A DNA stretch of 61,176 nucleotides from the NCBI GenBank assembly GCA_033557835.1, contig JAWQRO010000077.1:1-61176 (forward strand). The letters run 5' to 3'. The position numbers and the translations under genes are program-made. Shown piece by piece: positions 13,472 through 26,464 of the stretch (the first letter of the stretch is position 1; each line of letters opens with the position of its first letter). The DNA is from Helochares maculicollis (lineage: Eukaryota > Arthropoda > Insecta > Coleoptera > Hydrophilidae). The notes beneath the pieces were generated by a model that saw only the letters and a list, made by a program, of their open reading frames with translations, made no database searches and was not told the DNA's origin.

Positions 13472-16400
13472 CCTAGACAACTAAATCAGTGTCCTATAGA
13501 TAGACATTGCGCGGTGCGGCCTCTTAAATGAGATGCACTGGCACGGAGCTTCTTGGTTGAACGTCAAACACCCCGGATAATAACAACGAGAACGTAATCC
13601 GGGCACACCCTATGAATTTAATTTTCTATTTAGTTGAGTATAGGCATTTATATGTATGTTGGAAATAACTCAACTCTCGTTATATACTTTTGTTAACATA
13701 GTTATGTTTACAAATAGATTAGTGTCTAACATTACTGAATGTTTAAGGAGTGTACTTATATTTGTCGTTTATTAACATAATTATTATTTGGCATTTCAAA
13801 AGTGTTTTAATATCACATCAACATTATTTGTCGTTCTGTTTTCATATTTCTTAAAAATTATTGCCAAAACGATGCGTCCAAATTCAATCTCTATTTTTAT
13901 TGTGTATAAATAACATAAAATTAACGGCCAATGAAAGACATCTATTAGATCCCCAAGTAAATTAACATCAATTTTTAATAATACTGATGTCCTCTCCGAA
14001 GTTTAATATCCTGATGAATCAGCATGTTGCCATTACTATTGGTATGGCAGATTGTTTTTCAATGCTTTATTTCTTATATAAGAATATGAAACGTGTACAC
14101 AGTTACCAGCAAACGGGTTCTTAAAACTAAATTTCCATCATCATGAAATTGTTATTTTACTATCCGTAGTAGCCAGGATCAGGGCAATTTAAATTTCGGA
14201 GTTTATTCCGACTCAGACGCATTAATCATAATTTAATAATCAGCAGTAGCAGTGGTACTGAAGGTAGACAAATCTACAAAAAGAAGAACCTAAAGATACG
14301 TTAACAGATGGCGCTGTCATCCTCAGCAGAATGTACGCCACAGTTGTAAGATTATCACGCTAGATTTAAGAAGCCGTCTAGCGACTTGAAAAATGACAAG
14401 TAACTCATTATTAATTACACGAATGCTGGCCCGAAATCTACGCGCATGCAGTGCTGAATAGCGAACGGTAACGTAATTCGAAGGCAGTGAGATGTTAGTC
14501 TTAATGAAATCATTAACGTATTTTTTCGACCGTGTTTTCCGATCCATTAGCTGCATTTTCACGCTAATTATAGAAATGCATAATTTCTCAATGACTTTAA
14601 TAGAAATTACGATTATTTTAAGTTACGATCTATTTTTTGGTGATTTGTTCAAAAATATAGACAGCCTCATGGCAAATTGAATAATTACATTTCTTATTGG
14701 TTTTGTCTGCTGAAGGGTTGAAATAAAATGCGTTACAAATGGATACTACTGACCTCTAAAAATTATTGATTCAAAATAGAATGAGGAGTACTATAAACGC
14801 AAAAATCATCAAAATTAAAAATATATTGGACATCATTTTTTGAGTATGTTTACATCTATATAATAATGGTTAAGTTTACCTACAAAGGAAAGTAAAAAAC
14901 ATACAATAAATAGAGTAATTTACATGAAACTTTTTAGCTGAAAATAAATGAAGAATATGTGACTTTTACTTTTATTGGGCAACTCAAAAGGGCCAACAAA
15001 AACGGTTTGAATTTTAAACGAAAGCCCATAATGTAAATTTAGAGAATCGAACGCATAATATTGAAATGTGCAAAAACTGTAAATCATTAAAATTCAGTTG
15101 AATTTGGTATTGAGCACTAGTATTGGACTGTAGTGACATAGCGAAACCAGGCAATTTGTACACAGACCAGCATCCTCCCAATTACGGTTCGTCTGAAGTT
15201 GTAGGTATTCGACAGCAACGTTTTTGCTCGGATTGATATTTGGACGTAACAACCAGGGAATGTCGTAACAATGGGTCTATTATCTACCTGATGGCATTCG
15301 GCTTAATTATGCGTTGTTTGGTGCAGGTGAAAAGCTGACTTGTTTACACCGTACAATGCGATCCGATCTCCGATGCTGATGTAGTCCGTGTAGGTACCGT
15401 GCACTCCTCTTTAGATCGCCTGTCATGGCTTGATAAGTTGATTCATTGTTCAGATCAAATTTCTTTGGGAAACAAGAATTGTCGATGGAAATGATCGCCG
15501 CAGTGTGCACATTATTTATTATTTTAAGTATGCGTCGGGCGCGTACACTGACTACTCATCGATTATTTTGATAAGGTGCAACTATTCAACCATTTGTATT
15601 CTTCCTTCCTTTTTTTCTGTGTATTGCGATATGTGTCATTTGCTGAATGCCACACGAAGTATTACAATGAAACGCAAGGATCATATGAGAAATGTTCTTG
15701 GAAATCCACTTCAATTCAGAATGGTGATTTCTTGTAGTCCCTTTTAATATATATTGAACCTATTTAGCTCGGTTATGCTATTTCGACCTTCTTTATGCAA
15801 ATATTCGTCTTTCGAGAAAACTTATTTTATAGTGTTTGGAGCATTTTCATTTGCAATTATTGTGAGTCTGACGCCTATTCTACAATGACTAGTTAAAGCA
15901 CAATTAGCTTAACCAGACATGTATTTTCAAGAAATTAAATTAACCTTTAAGACACCTCATGGGTACTTTGAAAACATGCTTATTTTAAGCAAACGATGCG
16001 TTAACTCTGAAGAGTAATCACTAGATAAAAGTGGTACATAAACGCTTTGAAATTGAATTCTATAGGTATTTTTGCAGATATAGTCAACACCGGTATCGTG
16101 TTGATTAAAATTAATGTGTTCAAAATGATATTCGCGCAACGATTGGAAAACAATATCCGGAGCCGTATTCTCTTTGTACACCTCTCCCAAAGAAAATATT
16201 GCTTGCTCCTTAAAGAACGTCATTTCAACCAAATTATTACGTTTTAAAATATAAACCAATTAAATATCGTACGTATAAAGAAATAACAAACTTTTTAAGA
16301 CTGTTGGTACATTTTCATGACCCTTTGCTTTTACACATACAAAAATTGCTTCTGATAGACTTTTTAGCTTCAGGCACTAATAAATATCCCATTTTGTTAC

Positions 16401-17534
16401 AAACCGAAACATTTGCTCACAGATTCATTTTAGCGCTGATTTTACATTTGTGTCTTTTGCACCTAGACCATCAACTTGTAACAGCACTATTGAGTTAGAA
16501 AATAATTAGCGAGAATTAAAACGTACTTTTAGGTGTATAAATAAGAAAAATTATAAAGTTAATCGATAAATATCATATGAGGGTGTGTTATTATTGCCTG
16601 CATTCAAGGAAGTAACACAAGGTAGCAAGATCTAAGACAAGTTTAAGAAAAATCCCAACTACATTGTCTTAAAACAGTTCCCAAATATGACAAACTTGCA
16701 TCCACATTTTTAAAGATTTTTTGTCTGCACTAATTAATTGCTGATTGAAATGTTTGTAAATTAGTCAAAACTAGTTGATAAGCTGCGCTGCGCCACATTA
16801 TTCTTTCAACCGTTCAACGTCTATAAATTAAGTCCAAAAAAATCCAAATCAAATCTTTCTTTAAATTTTATTGTTCGTTTGCTGATATGCTCGGGGGCCT
16901 AAAAGTCTTTGAATTAATATTCAATATAACGCTTTATTATTAGTCGCTTAAAAACTACACTAGAATATATTCGGACAGATAAAATATGCGAAAATTCATC
17001 CGGGATAACTCGAGCAGAAGACTACTTGTGAAAGTACTCAAGTGCAAATAAAAATAAGCACTTTTGTTTATGGGAATCAGACTAAAAACGAATTAAATAA
17101 TGATATATTTGTTGCTAAAGATAATTCAGAGTTCTCGCTAGTTACTATAGCAGAAGATATCTAGTATCAGCAAAAAATATTATCGGCGATTTTTTCCAAA
17201 CTGATGACTGGAAATAGATATTTCGAAATTGATAAAAATTTAGATTTGTGCGATACCGCTGAGTGTAGTTTAGCAACTCTTTAAAAACCTCAACATTAAA
17301 TTTTCAAGTCTCTATACTCCTATATATCTGAGGATTATTGAGGGGCTAATGCTCCATAAAGGACAATTGGAGTTAGTTTACGTCAGCAAGTGAGATACAA
17401 TCTTATACTCAGTACTTGTGGTGCTAATTGAATTAATAACAATATAGCTCTAAAACTATACATATAATCTATTCTAGTTAGTGATAATAAAATGCACAGT
17501 ATCGACTTGTAAAAATATTAATACTAATGAAAAA

Positions 17535-17543
17535 GACCACCCA
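17535..17543 (-). promoter_or_regulatory. Perfect Gli/Ci binding motif (GACCACCCA)
   Basis: GACCACCCA is the reverse complement of TGGGTGGTC, the optimal 9-bp site for Gli-family zinc fingers. It lies about 28 kb upstream of the first recognised ci exon. Together with the site at 34,127 it makes two exact matches in the window, where base composition predicts roughly 0.1. The sequence match is seen; occupancy by Ci is inference. Confidence 0.4.
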
Positions 17544-20500
17544 CTAAATTTCTAGCGATTACCATTTCATTAAACATTGCACATAGAGCATCATAACATT
17601 TTTATAATGAAATATAACTTGATAAGTTAGTACCTAGTAACCTAGTGGTCAGTTAGTTCAGATGTTATCAGGGAATACATTGAATTATTTCCCTGACCTT
17701 AGACGACAAAAATCAATTATGCAGTATAGCATATAAATTATTTTTCAACGCGTCTTTAATAGCCTGCGTGATTTAAGCACTTCTTTTAAAATTCAATATC
17801 TTGTTGATAGCCAATAAGTGTTTGAAAATAACACCTGTTAATTTATTTGAGAAAATTTATGGTTAAATCATAGTTTCCTGAAAAACCAGTAAAACTTATG
17901 TATGAAAATAATACTGTTGTAATAATGTAATATTTGTTTGTTAATTAAAAGCATTCTTGTTGCCTAAACCGCTGACACGAACATTGTAATCTCGCCTGCG
18001 CAGTATAGGGAATTAATCCGTAAAATGAAGAAAAGTTCAACGACTTGAGCCAATAACCAAATAAGCCACTTTAAAAATAAATTTAAAAACTCGCCTCATT
18101 GTTACAGTTTCACGCAGAGAATTTAAATTTCAAAACTTGGTTGGGCTTAAAATATGTCTTGAGTTCGTGCTGCATGTGCGAATTTTAGTTGTTTATGGTT
18201 TCAACTTTGTTTATGTTGTGTTGCGTTTGTATTGTATTGCACTTGCTCTCGGTCCCGCGTTTCTTACTATTTTCTTTTCTTTTGTGTATATGTAGTTTTA
18301 TTTTGTTGCATATTTCAAGCTACACCTACGGTGACGGTATGCTTTATAAAGGGACAATTTCACTCTCATTCTTGGTCTGCTGATTCTTTAAACGCCTCGA
18401 TTATAATGTTCGGTTTCTTTTAATAGCAATAATATGTTGATTAAGACATTCAAGCCATTGCAGTCGCTCTAAAACATGTAATTTAAACTTGCATTTATTG
18501 TTATTGTCCAGACCGCTGTTATTAGTATCAAAAATTTGAATTCATATTTGATCGTAAAATGGACGATTTAGCGGTTTGCTATTTAATCATATTTCTTTGC
18601 TGCCACAAATAAATAAATTGATATGTCATTAAAGCTGCGCCTTAGAATAAATTACTATTTCGATTTCTTTTGTTTTTAGTGAATCGCCTAATATAAACGC
18701 AATTGTCTTCTTCTATTTCAATTATAGGAATTGTATAGCTTTTTCGTTCTTTGAACATAGAGATTTGTAGGCTGTGGCGGATCAAAGAGTCGTCAATCTA
18801 AGCCAGCGAGTTCTATTGCTGCGCTAATAGCCCGAAACTGGCCATTTTCCTAGTTAGCACACAAATCATATGTCGAATCCAACATTCAACCACAATGCTG
18901 CTATTTTTGCCAGCACTATTTAGTTTTTTAATATAACTATATGTTTTCACATTACAGCTTCTATGGGTCAATATGTTTATTGAAAATTTCAATTAAGAAA
19001 ATACCCGCTAGACTTGTTTGTTATTTGGCATTGACCAGAGTCTAATCTGGGCCATGTAAGTAATCTCGTGACAAATTTTACATATAATGCATGTCATACG
19101 AATAAGATATCACTGAACTCTTTAAAATTCATGCGTTCCGACTGTAATCTGAGATTCAGCAAGCTGAGCAAACGAGTATTCACACGTGTCATAAAACAGA
19201 CTGCCAACCCTGGTCGTCTTCAGCCGGAGGCACATCTTGAATTATTTATTAAGTGATTAATTCGTTACCAACCACTTTTATTTTCTTCTTTGCCACATCT
19301 TGTTTTTCAACCCTCCTTCTGGAACTTATAGACTTTAAAAAACGCTGAGCGCTTCATGCCTTCTTGCCGCATCAATCAAGTTTATATAATTTCTTACTGT
19401 AAAGATATGCATCAACTTTAATTTAATTGCGCCATGGGTAAGAACAAGTAAGCGGACTGTAGAAGTGATATAGGATTTAATTAAATCGTTGGATAGAAAA
19501 AGATAACGTAAAGCCAAACTTCACTTAGTTTTGGTAATAAATTAATGTTGATCATCATCCAACGGCTACGTCACAATATACTATACAGACTTGGCATGAC
19601 ACATTTAAAACGCCTACACTCATTTGAGTACTGAGATAATTGCTGTTCTTTGTTACTGACGTCCATTTTTATATTATCTCATTGAGATAACCCAGAGACC
19701 AAGAAATTAAGAAAGGTGTGCTTCCAGTCCCAATTAATTCGAATGATGTGACAATATTGTACCTGCCAGAGGAACACAACCACGATCTATCAACACAGTT
19801 TGGTAATGGCGTAGCTTCACTCTACCTAATTTTATATCATTGAATCTCATCTCGTTAGATAGAAAAGGTCGTTTGTATTTGGTAATAAATCTGACGGGGC
19901 AGTCCTGTTTTTACCGACCGGCCATAATTAAATATGAAGCACGTAATTGGCTTTGTCTTAAGTTAATGTCTATACAGGAGCCAATATCTCTCTGGCAGCC
20001 TTACGAAAAATTTATGGTGCCTCTAATTGTTGAAATAAATATTACTTCATCCTCTATACATCAAATATTGGCGTTTTTTTATATCTGACCACTATCCAAC
20101 CATAACAATAGAAATTCTCAGTCCATCAGAAGAAATGCAACTTTTTGTTAAACTTTGCTGAATGTATTATTCATATTTTAAAGTGAACGGTTGAGTGGAT
20201 CTTGAAATTGTTCATCTTGGTTAAAAATTGTAAAGTGCATCGTCTTATTTCGAAGAAATCTGGTAAGAGCCTCTGCATTTTGAGGGCCTCTGAATTAATA
20301 TTTTTGCATATCGTTTGCATGTTGTAAGTAATAGGATACATCTCTGGCTATTTGGGGTGGAGCGATTAAATTGAGCAATCGGGCGTCGCAGCAAAGTCGT
20401 AGAGCTTATCAATTTTTTTTAAATAGAATCACTCATAATGCCTGTTTACATATACAGTTTAGACATTTTTTCAAATAAAATGTTTAAATAGCGCTATGGA

Positions 20501-23500
20501 GTTTAAATATTGTACTCTCCTTAAATGCAAATATAAAATAGCTGATACAAAATTTTACCATAATACATCATACATTTTTTGAACTTTGATAGCTGTATGC
20601 ATGAGACTTTCAAACGTTATGATTATTTGACACTTCAAGGGGAGGCAATTTATATGATTTAATATTCTTTGTGATAATGTAATTCGTCTGGTACGCAACT
20701 AGATATGTATATCCAAGTATATTTATAGAAAGCTATAAATTATATACTATACTAACAATTCCTCACAAATAAAGTCAAAATTAAGGCTAAATCAACATTA
20801 ACCTGATTCCACTAAAAAATAAAATAGCACAGATAACTAAAACACCATGAAAAAGTATTATTTACTGGAAATGGTCAATATAAAAGCCGAAGGAAATGTC
20901 TGTAGCACAAAAATTAATTTTTCTATTTCCGTCATTATCATAAAAAACATATTGCATTAAAATTTGCAACATACCATAATACCCAAGTAACAAATTATTT
21001 GATTATTTACAATATTCAAATATATAAAATGTCACTTCTAAAAATACTATATAAAATACTAAAGTCAAACTATAAAATACTGAAAATTATGCTGACGATT
21101 AGCGGTAAATATGTTGGAACACATCCGAATTTATGAAAAATCAAACAAACGTTCTTTATTCGCGATTTGCTCGCTTATATCCTACGAATTTTTCGTGACT
21201 AGTCAGGCATTTCAGGATATATTTGGCTTGATTCATCCTGCCGTCTTGAGTTATAGACCATGTTATTTTTGAAGTTTTGATACCTTTATTTCGTGGCAAA
21301 TTCTTCCCTTTTTTATTTTTCAATTTTTAAATCCTGAGTTCCTAGTCTCGGTAAAATTTTGTATACATTTTTGACTTATTACTCAGTATGTTGCTTTGTG
21401 AATTTTGAAGCGTTTAGGTTAAGTCTATAGAATTTAGGTTTTGGAAATGTTGCACCCTAAGTCTTGTTTTTAATTGTTTGAGGTGTCTGACGTTCAAGAA
21501 TATAATAATTGTTTCAATCGCTACGATCTTCCATTAACATTACATTTTTCAATACCCCTTATTAAACGATTACAAAAGCCGCATGCTAATGTCAATAATC
21601 TCTAGTGCAAATATTTTTAACTTCTGGGGCATCTATTGAACATTTCGATTTTTAAAACCTCTAATCTAGTGATAGTATTTTATGTGTAAATATCCTGCAT
21701 TTTTCAAAATAAACTGAACACACTAAGCCTAAGATTTTAATTTTTTTTGTAAAAACATTTACTATCTGCATATAAAACTCTAAAAGTTAAAATGAATTTC
21801 TTACGATTTTTTTAACAATATAAGTATTAATTTAAGATTGGAACAATCTGAAAGGAATAGGAGTGTTTAATAGATAAGGACTTTATAGGAGAAAACTATA
21901 GTAATAAATACACGCTTAATACTTAGTAATATTATTGAGTTGATTATATTATATGTACCGATAGTTGCAATAAACTCTATTTTTCATAATAAATGCCGCT
22001 TTTCTATATTTTTATAAGGTGCAATTTAATGATTGTCTCTGAATATACGTTTAGTTCTATGCAAGTGTCAGTATTGTGAATTTTAATCCTGTAATATTGA
22101 TTTCTTGATTTTTGCACTTGAAATTTAAATTTTTGAAAATGTAACCTTCATAAGTAACTTTCATTTTGAATTCTTCGTCAAACACAATATCTTCAACAAT
22201 ATTTTATAAAGTATATTTATGCTATTTATATACGATTTTGTTGTGAATTATTCAGACTTTTTAAATTTTAAAATATAGATTGCTGATATTCGCAATTTAT
22301 TTATATTTACTCTAGGCTGTACTATAATTCACAAAACGAGGATAGGCGCAGACTTCATTTAAATACTATATATCAGTTGTTTATTAAAATCATTAATAAT
22401 ACGTTTTTGTTTTAGGTAAATATCAATATGAGTTTAAATTTTAGTAAGTATAAAGTAGATTTGCGTTCAAGTTCAAATTTTAAGTATTCTAGATTACATT
22501 TTATGATACAGAAACAATTTATTATAGTTTATTACGTATATATAGCAGTCACAATCGCGTAGCCAAGAATTATGTCAACAAGTAATAATTATTTCAATGC
22601 AGCATCGAAATGATTATGTAGTTAAGAATATTATAACCAGTATATCTTATTGTTGAAAGGTCTTTGAACTGGAGTATGTCTAATTTACATGTATATCTCC
22701 GAATAGCCATTTTTATTAATTATTAAAGCCAACAATTTTTTCCATTTAGCGAAATGCTTGGTATTTGTAAATAAAAATATAATTAAATGTAGACACAATT
22801 TTATCGATTACAGTTTCACAACGTAAGTCAGTGGTATGCCTTGCAGAGGCAACATTGCATTGGCAATATCGCTGCCGTTGTTCATGGACCAAAGCCGTAA
22901 TCATCAGGTTTTGATTCAAAGATGTGCCGCTACTCTAAAAACGTCGCTTCTGTCGCCGCAAGCTCAAGCCCGAGAACACATGTATCCGCCTTCTTCGAAC
23001 GCTTTTTGCCAGGGCGTCTGCACTTGCCTCATGTTCAATTAGTACATTGCACATCTTGCTTGACTTCCATGCAATTGCATTCAACATACCCATTTGCTCT
23101 TTTTGATAAATTATTAATGTGTAAACCTACTGGTTATAAAATTTACAAGTTTTCCAATTATATGGGAATATGAGCACTGTGCTTGCTCCTGTTATGCTGC
23201 TTTTGAATTGAGACGTTCATCATTCACAAATAGTCTTTCTTTAATTAACGTAATATTTGAATTTTTTAGTTGAAACATATGTTGCGATGTTAGATTTTCA
23301 CGACCGTTGTAAATTGGACATATTTGGTTTATTTAACTGTCAGTAGCGCAAAGGAGCTACCAATAACACCCGCATGGAAGGGACTTCTCAACTGTATCTC
23401 ATATCTTGCAAATCTTTTAGTAACGATATCCCGAACGAATGCAAGCTTTGTATTCTAATTATTTTCGATCATTAAACCATATTGCACGTTTCTCTCAGCT

Positions 23501-25371
23501 GCCAGACTGTATTCTGCGGCTCGCCACTATTAATTTAGAAATGTTTTACGCGGTAAAAGGTATAAGATTACAAGCAATTATATTGTTTTATACTAATTAA
23601 TATCACATTTATATGCTAACATTAATCACACGAGCTTGTGATACATCAAACCTGATATATACTTATTTAATTCTGTACGCTTCATTCACTTTTTATCTTG
23701 GATAACTATCTAATTGGCCCAAAAAAAGGAATTAGTCGTTTAGATATCTTGTGCGTCTATCATTATGAGTTATATTTAGATTAATGATATTCCTTCTAAC
23801 GCATTCAATTACACTAACGTCATTTAAGTGTTTGCTACGCAACGACATGCAATTTAAGGCTTTATTAAAAATAGTTAAAAGACAAATTTACAATATACAA
23901 TTAAAATTAAAGCGGTTAAATCTTTATGTCGACATTGGAAAAATTGGATTTCCTCTTCGTTTAAGGAACATGGAAGTAACTATAAATATTGTACGGCCAT
24001 AAAACACACTACTATTATGATGGACAACATTCTGGCGAACACTTTGCCATAATAATGATCATTCGATGAAACTAAATAGATAGAAATCTTATCACTATTC
24101 ATATCATGAGATCTTTTGTTTCACGACCATGTGTAGTCATGACAATTAGTTTGCCGGCCTCAAGCCTTCTTTGTACTTCTTTATACAGTACACGTAGATA
24201 CAAAGTGAGGACACAGGAACTGGCGTGGCTGTCGCGGAGACTACATACTTACTTGGCTCACCTCCTTAAAGAAACGTGTTATAAAATGATAAATGAGAAT
24301 TGTGACGTGAACTCTAATGATATTTTTGTGTAAATAACACTTTTATAATAACGCCGGATGTAATTTTCTATTCCAAAGGGCCACTGAGCTCTTAATGGAA
24401 AGTTTAAATTAAGGAGCTGATGTAGTTTTGTTTACGATCATCATTCTGTCATCTATAATGTAAAAGTAATTTTCTTGTTAAGGTTTCATCTTATTCAATG
24501 TAATATTTTCAAACGCCAATAAATCATGTAATTCTTGATATTAAATTAAGTTTTGCAATTTACTACTTGCTTATGATCAGTAAAATTAAAAGCTAGTACG
24601 TTGTGAGAGAAAATAGGAAAGTGGTTGCGGAAGCTTACCGTTTGTTCTGTGGATAATCAACTAATTTGCTCATTATCTTAAGATAATGGATATTGTGGCT
24701 TTATATGATTTTGCAATTTGGTATAACGCCTAGTTTGCACTAATAAGAAAATCTGAGCTCAATTACTTCTATATTCCAGGACTATTTGGCTGTTTCATTC
24801 AAATGTATTAATACAATACGTGTTTATAATATTTAATCCTATAATTTTGGTATAAAGACACTTATTGTTCATCCGCTGACATGATTACGAGAAGAAAATC
24901 TGCGTCCTTTAGATTTTTATGAAAAATAATGATGATGACAATTCACTGCGTTTTAAATTAAAAATTCTTAGCTAATCACGGCACAATAATTTATTTTTGA
25001 AAATTCATAATTCAATAGGGTGATACTAATCTCTTTATAACAACCAATCTGCTTAGTTTACTGCGAATTTCGATAATTTTTGTCTTTGTACAACAATTAT
25101 TTTACCGTTACAATCAAACTTACAACAAAATAACCTGTACTTTAACTAACTAAATTACATTCCAACCAGTTTGCTTCAAACATATTTTGATAAGCTATTA
25201 GGCTAATTAAGCTAATTATCTGAATTTTCAGATGTGTCTAATCCGTCATCATATCTAAAATACATTCTGTTAAACATTAAAAAATGAATGTCAATTCATG
25301 CAATTTGTTATCTTGCAAGAAGCTTATGACTCTTTGGATTTTTGGATCCTGTAATCAGAAAGTCTTTTTTT

Positions 25372-25441
25372 AAATACTTTAAACGTTTGATTTCGAATCA
25401 CTAAACCTGATAGTCTGTTTCTTTTATTCAAAATATGGCAC
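25372..25441 (+). repeat. Diverged interspersed repeat, copy 2
   Basis: Partner of 3,137-3,206, with 51/70 ungapped identity by hand. Similarity may extend upstream with gaps (a TTTTGGA...GAAAG pattern is present in both) but fades downstream. Confidence 0.5.
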
Positions 25442-26441
25442 TCTTATTCCTAATTTTAAATATAGGAAAGATTATTGGAGTGCGTCTTTCTAAATTCTTG
25501 ATTGCTCGTAGTGCAAACATGCATTTGTTAATAATGCATAGAAATCATTTCAGTTTAAAATCTGAACGTATTCATTCATTTTACTGATTCGAATCAGACA
25601 CACAAAGTAAACGTTTCTGTTTTATTACAACATTGTAAAGAACTGATTTTTTAATTTCAGAAATCGTGATTTATTGAATTTGATCTTATGATTTTACATA
25701 AGAGAGACACTCCAGATTTTTGTTTCATTGATGTTATTACACAATTTAATTTTGATGGTCCAAAGTAGAACAGCTTCGAACGACAAATATTATAAGTATA
25801 CCAAAGCGCAAATTTTATTAAAAAGATATTACTATAATAGTATCTTTGATAATTAGAATTAAGTTACATTATTATAAGTATTAACTTTAAAGAAAACAAG
25901 CAGAGCCGATTAGGATTTTAATTTTTGCCCTGTCTGCCCTCGTTCAACTACAAGATTCGTGGCTGCTTGGAACAACGCTAATATTTTGTTACAAACAAGC
26001 AATTTTCAAAAATCTGGTATTTATTGCGGTAAATGGAAGTATGCAGCTACTTCATTCTATAAAACTTTGTTATGCGATATAATATTATTAATTAAAATCT
26101 CATTACATGTATAAGAATGAAGCAGAATAAAATTATAACGTGTACAGCTATTAAGCTGTATATAATATTAATAATAGAACCATAAAATAGAAATATTTTT
26201 ATAGCGGTGCTAGTGTTCACAATAGATAGTAATTTATTAGTTCGAGGCACGCACAATGTATCGGGTATTAGTAATAATAATCATTTATTGAACTGGTTTG
26301 ATTATTATCCTTTATAACTTGTTCTCTTGATGCCCCGGCCTCGGCTGTAAGTTTGATGTCTATCTCGGCACGGTGCTCTGCGCTAAGATCCGATGAGCAG
26401 ATATAATGAGTGTTTTGATTCAGCGCGGTATTATTCATCCT

Positions 26442-26464
26442 CAAACACAACACGCTCACGAAAA
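26442..26464 (+). repeat. 23-base motif, copy 2
   Basis: Matches 13,449-13,471 at 22 of 23 positions. It lies in a CpG-richer pocket at 26,310-26,600; the flanks do not align obviously. Confidence 0.5.
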
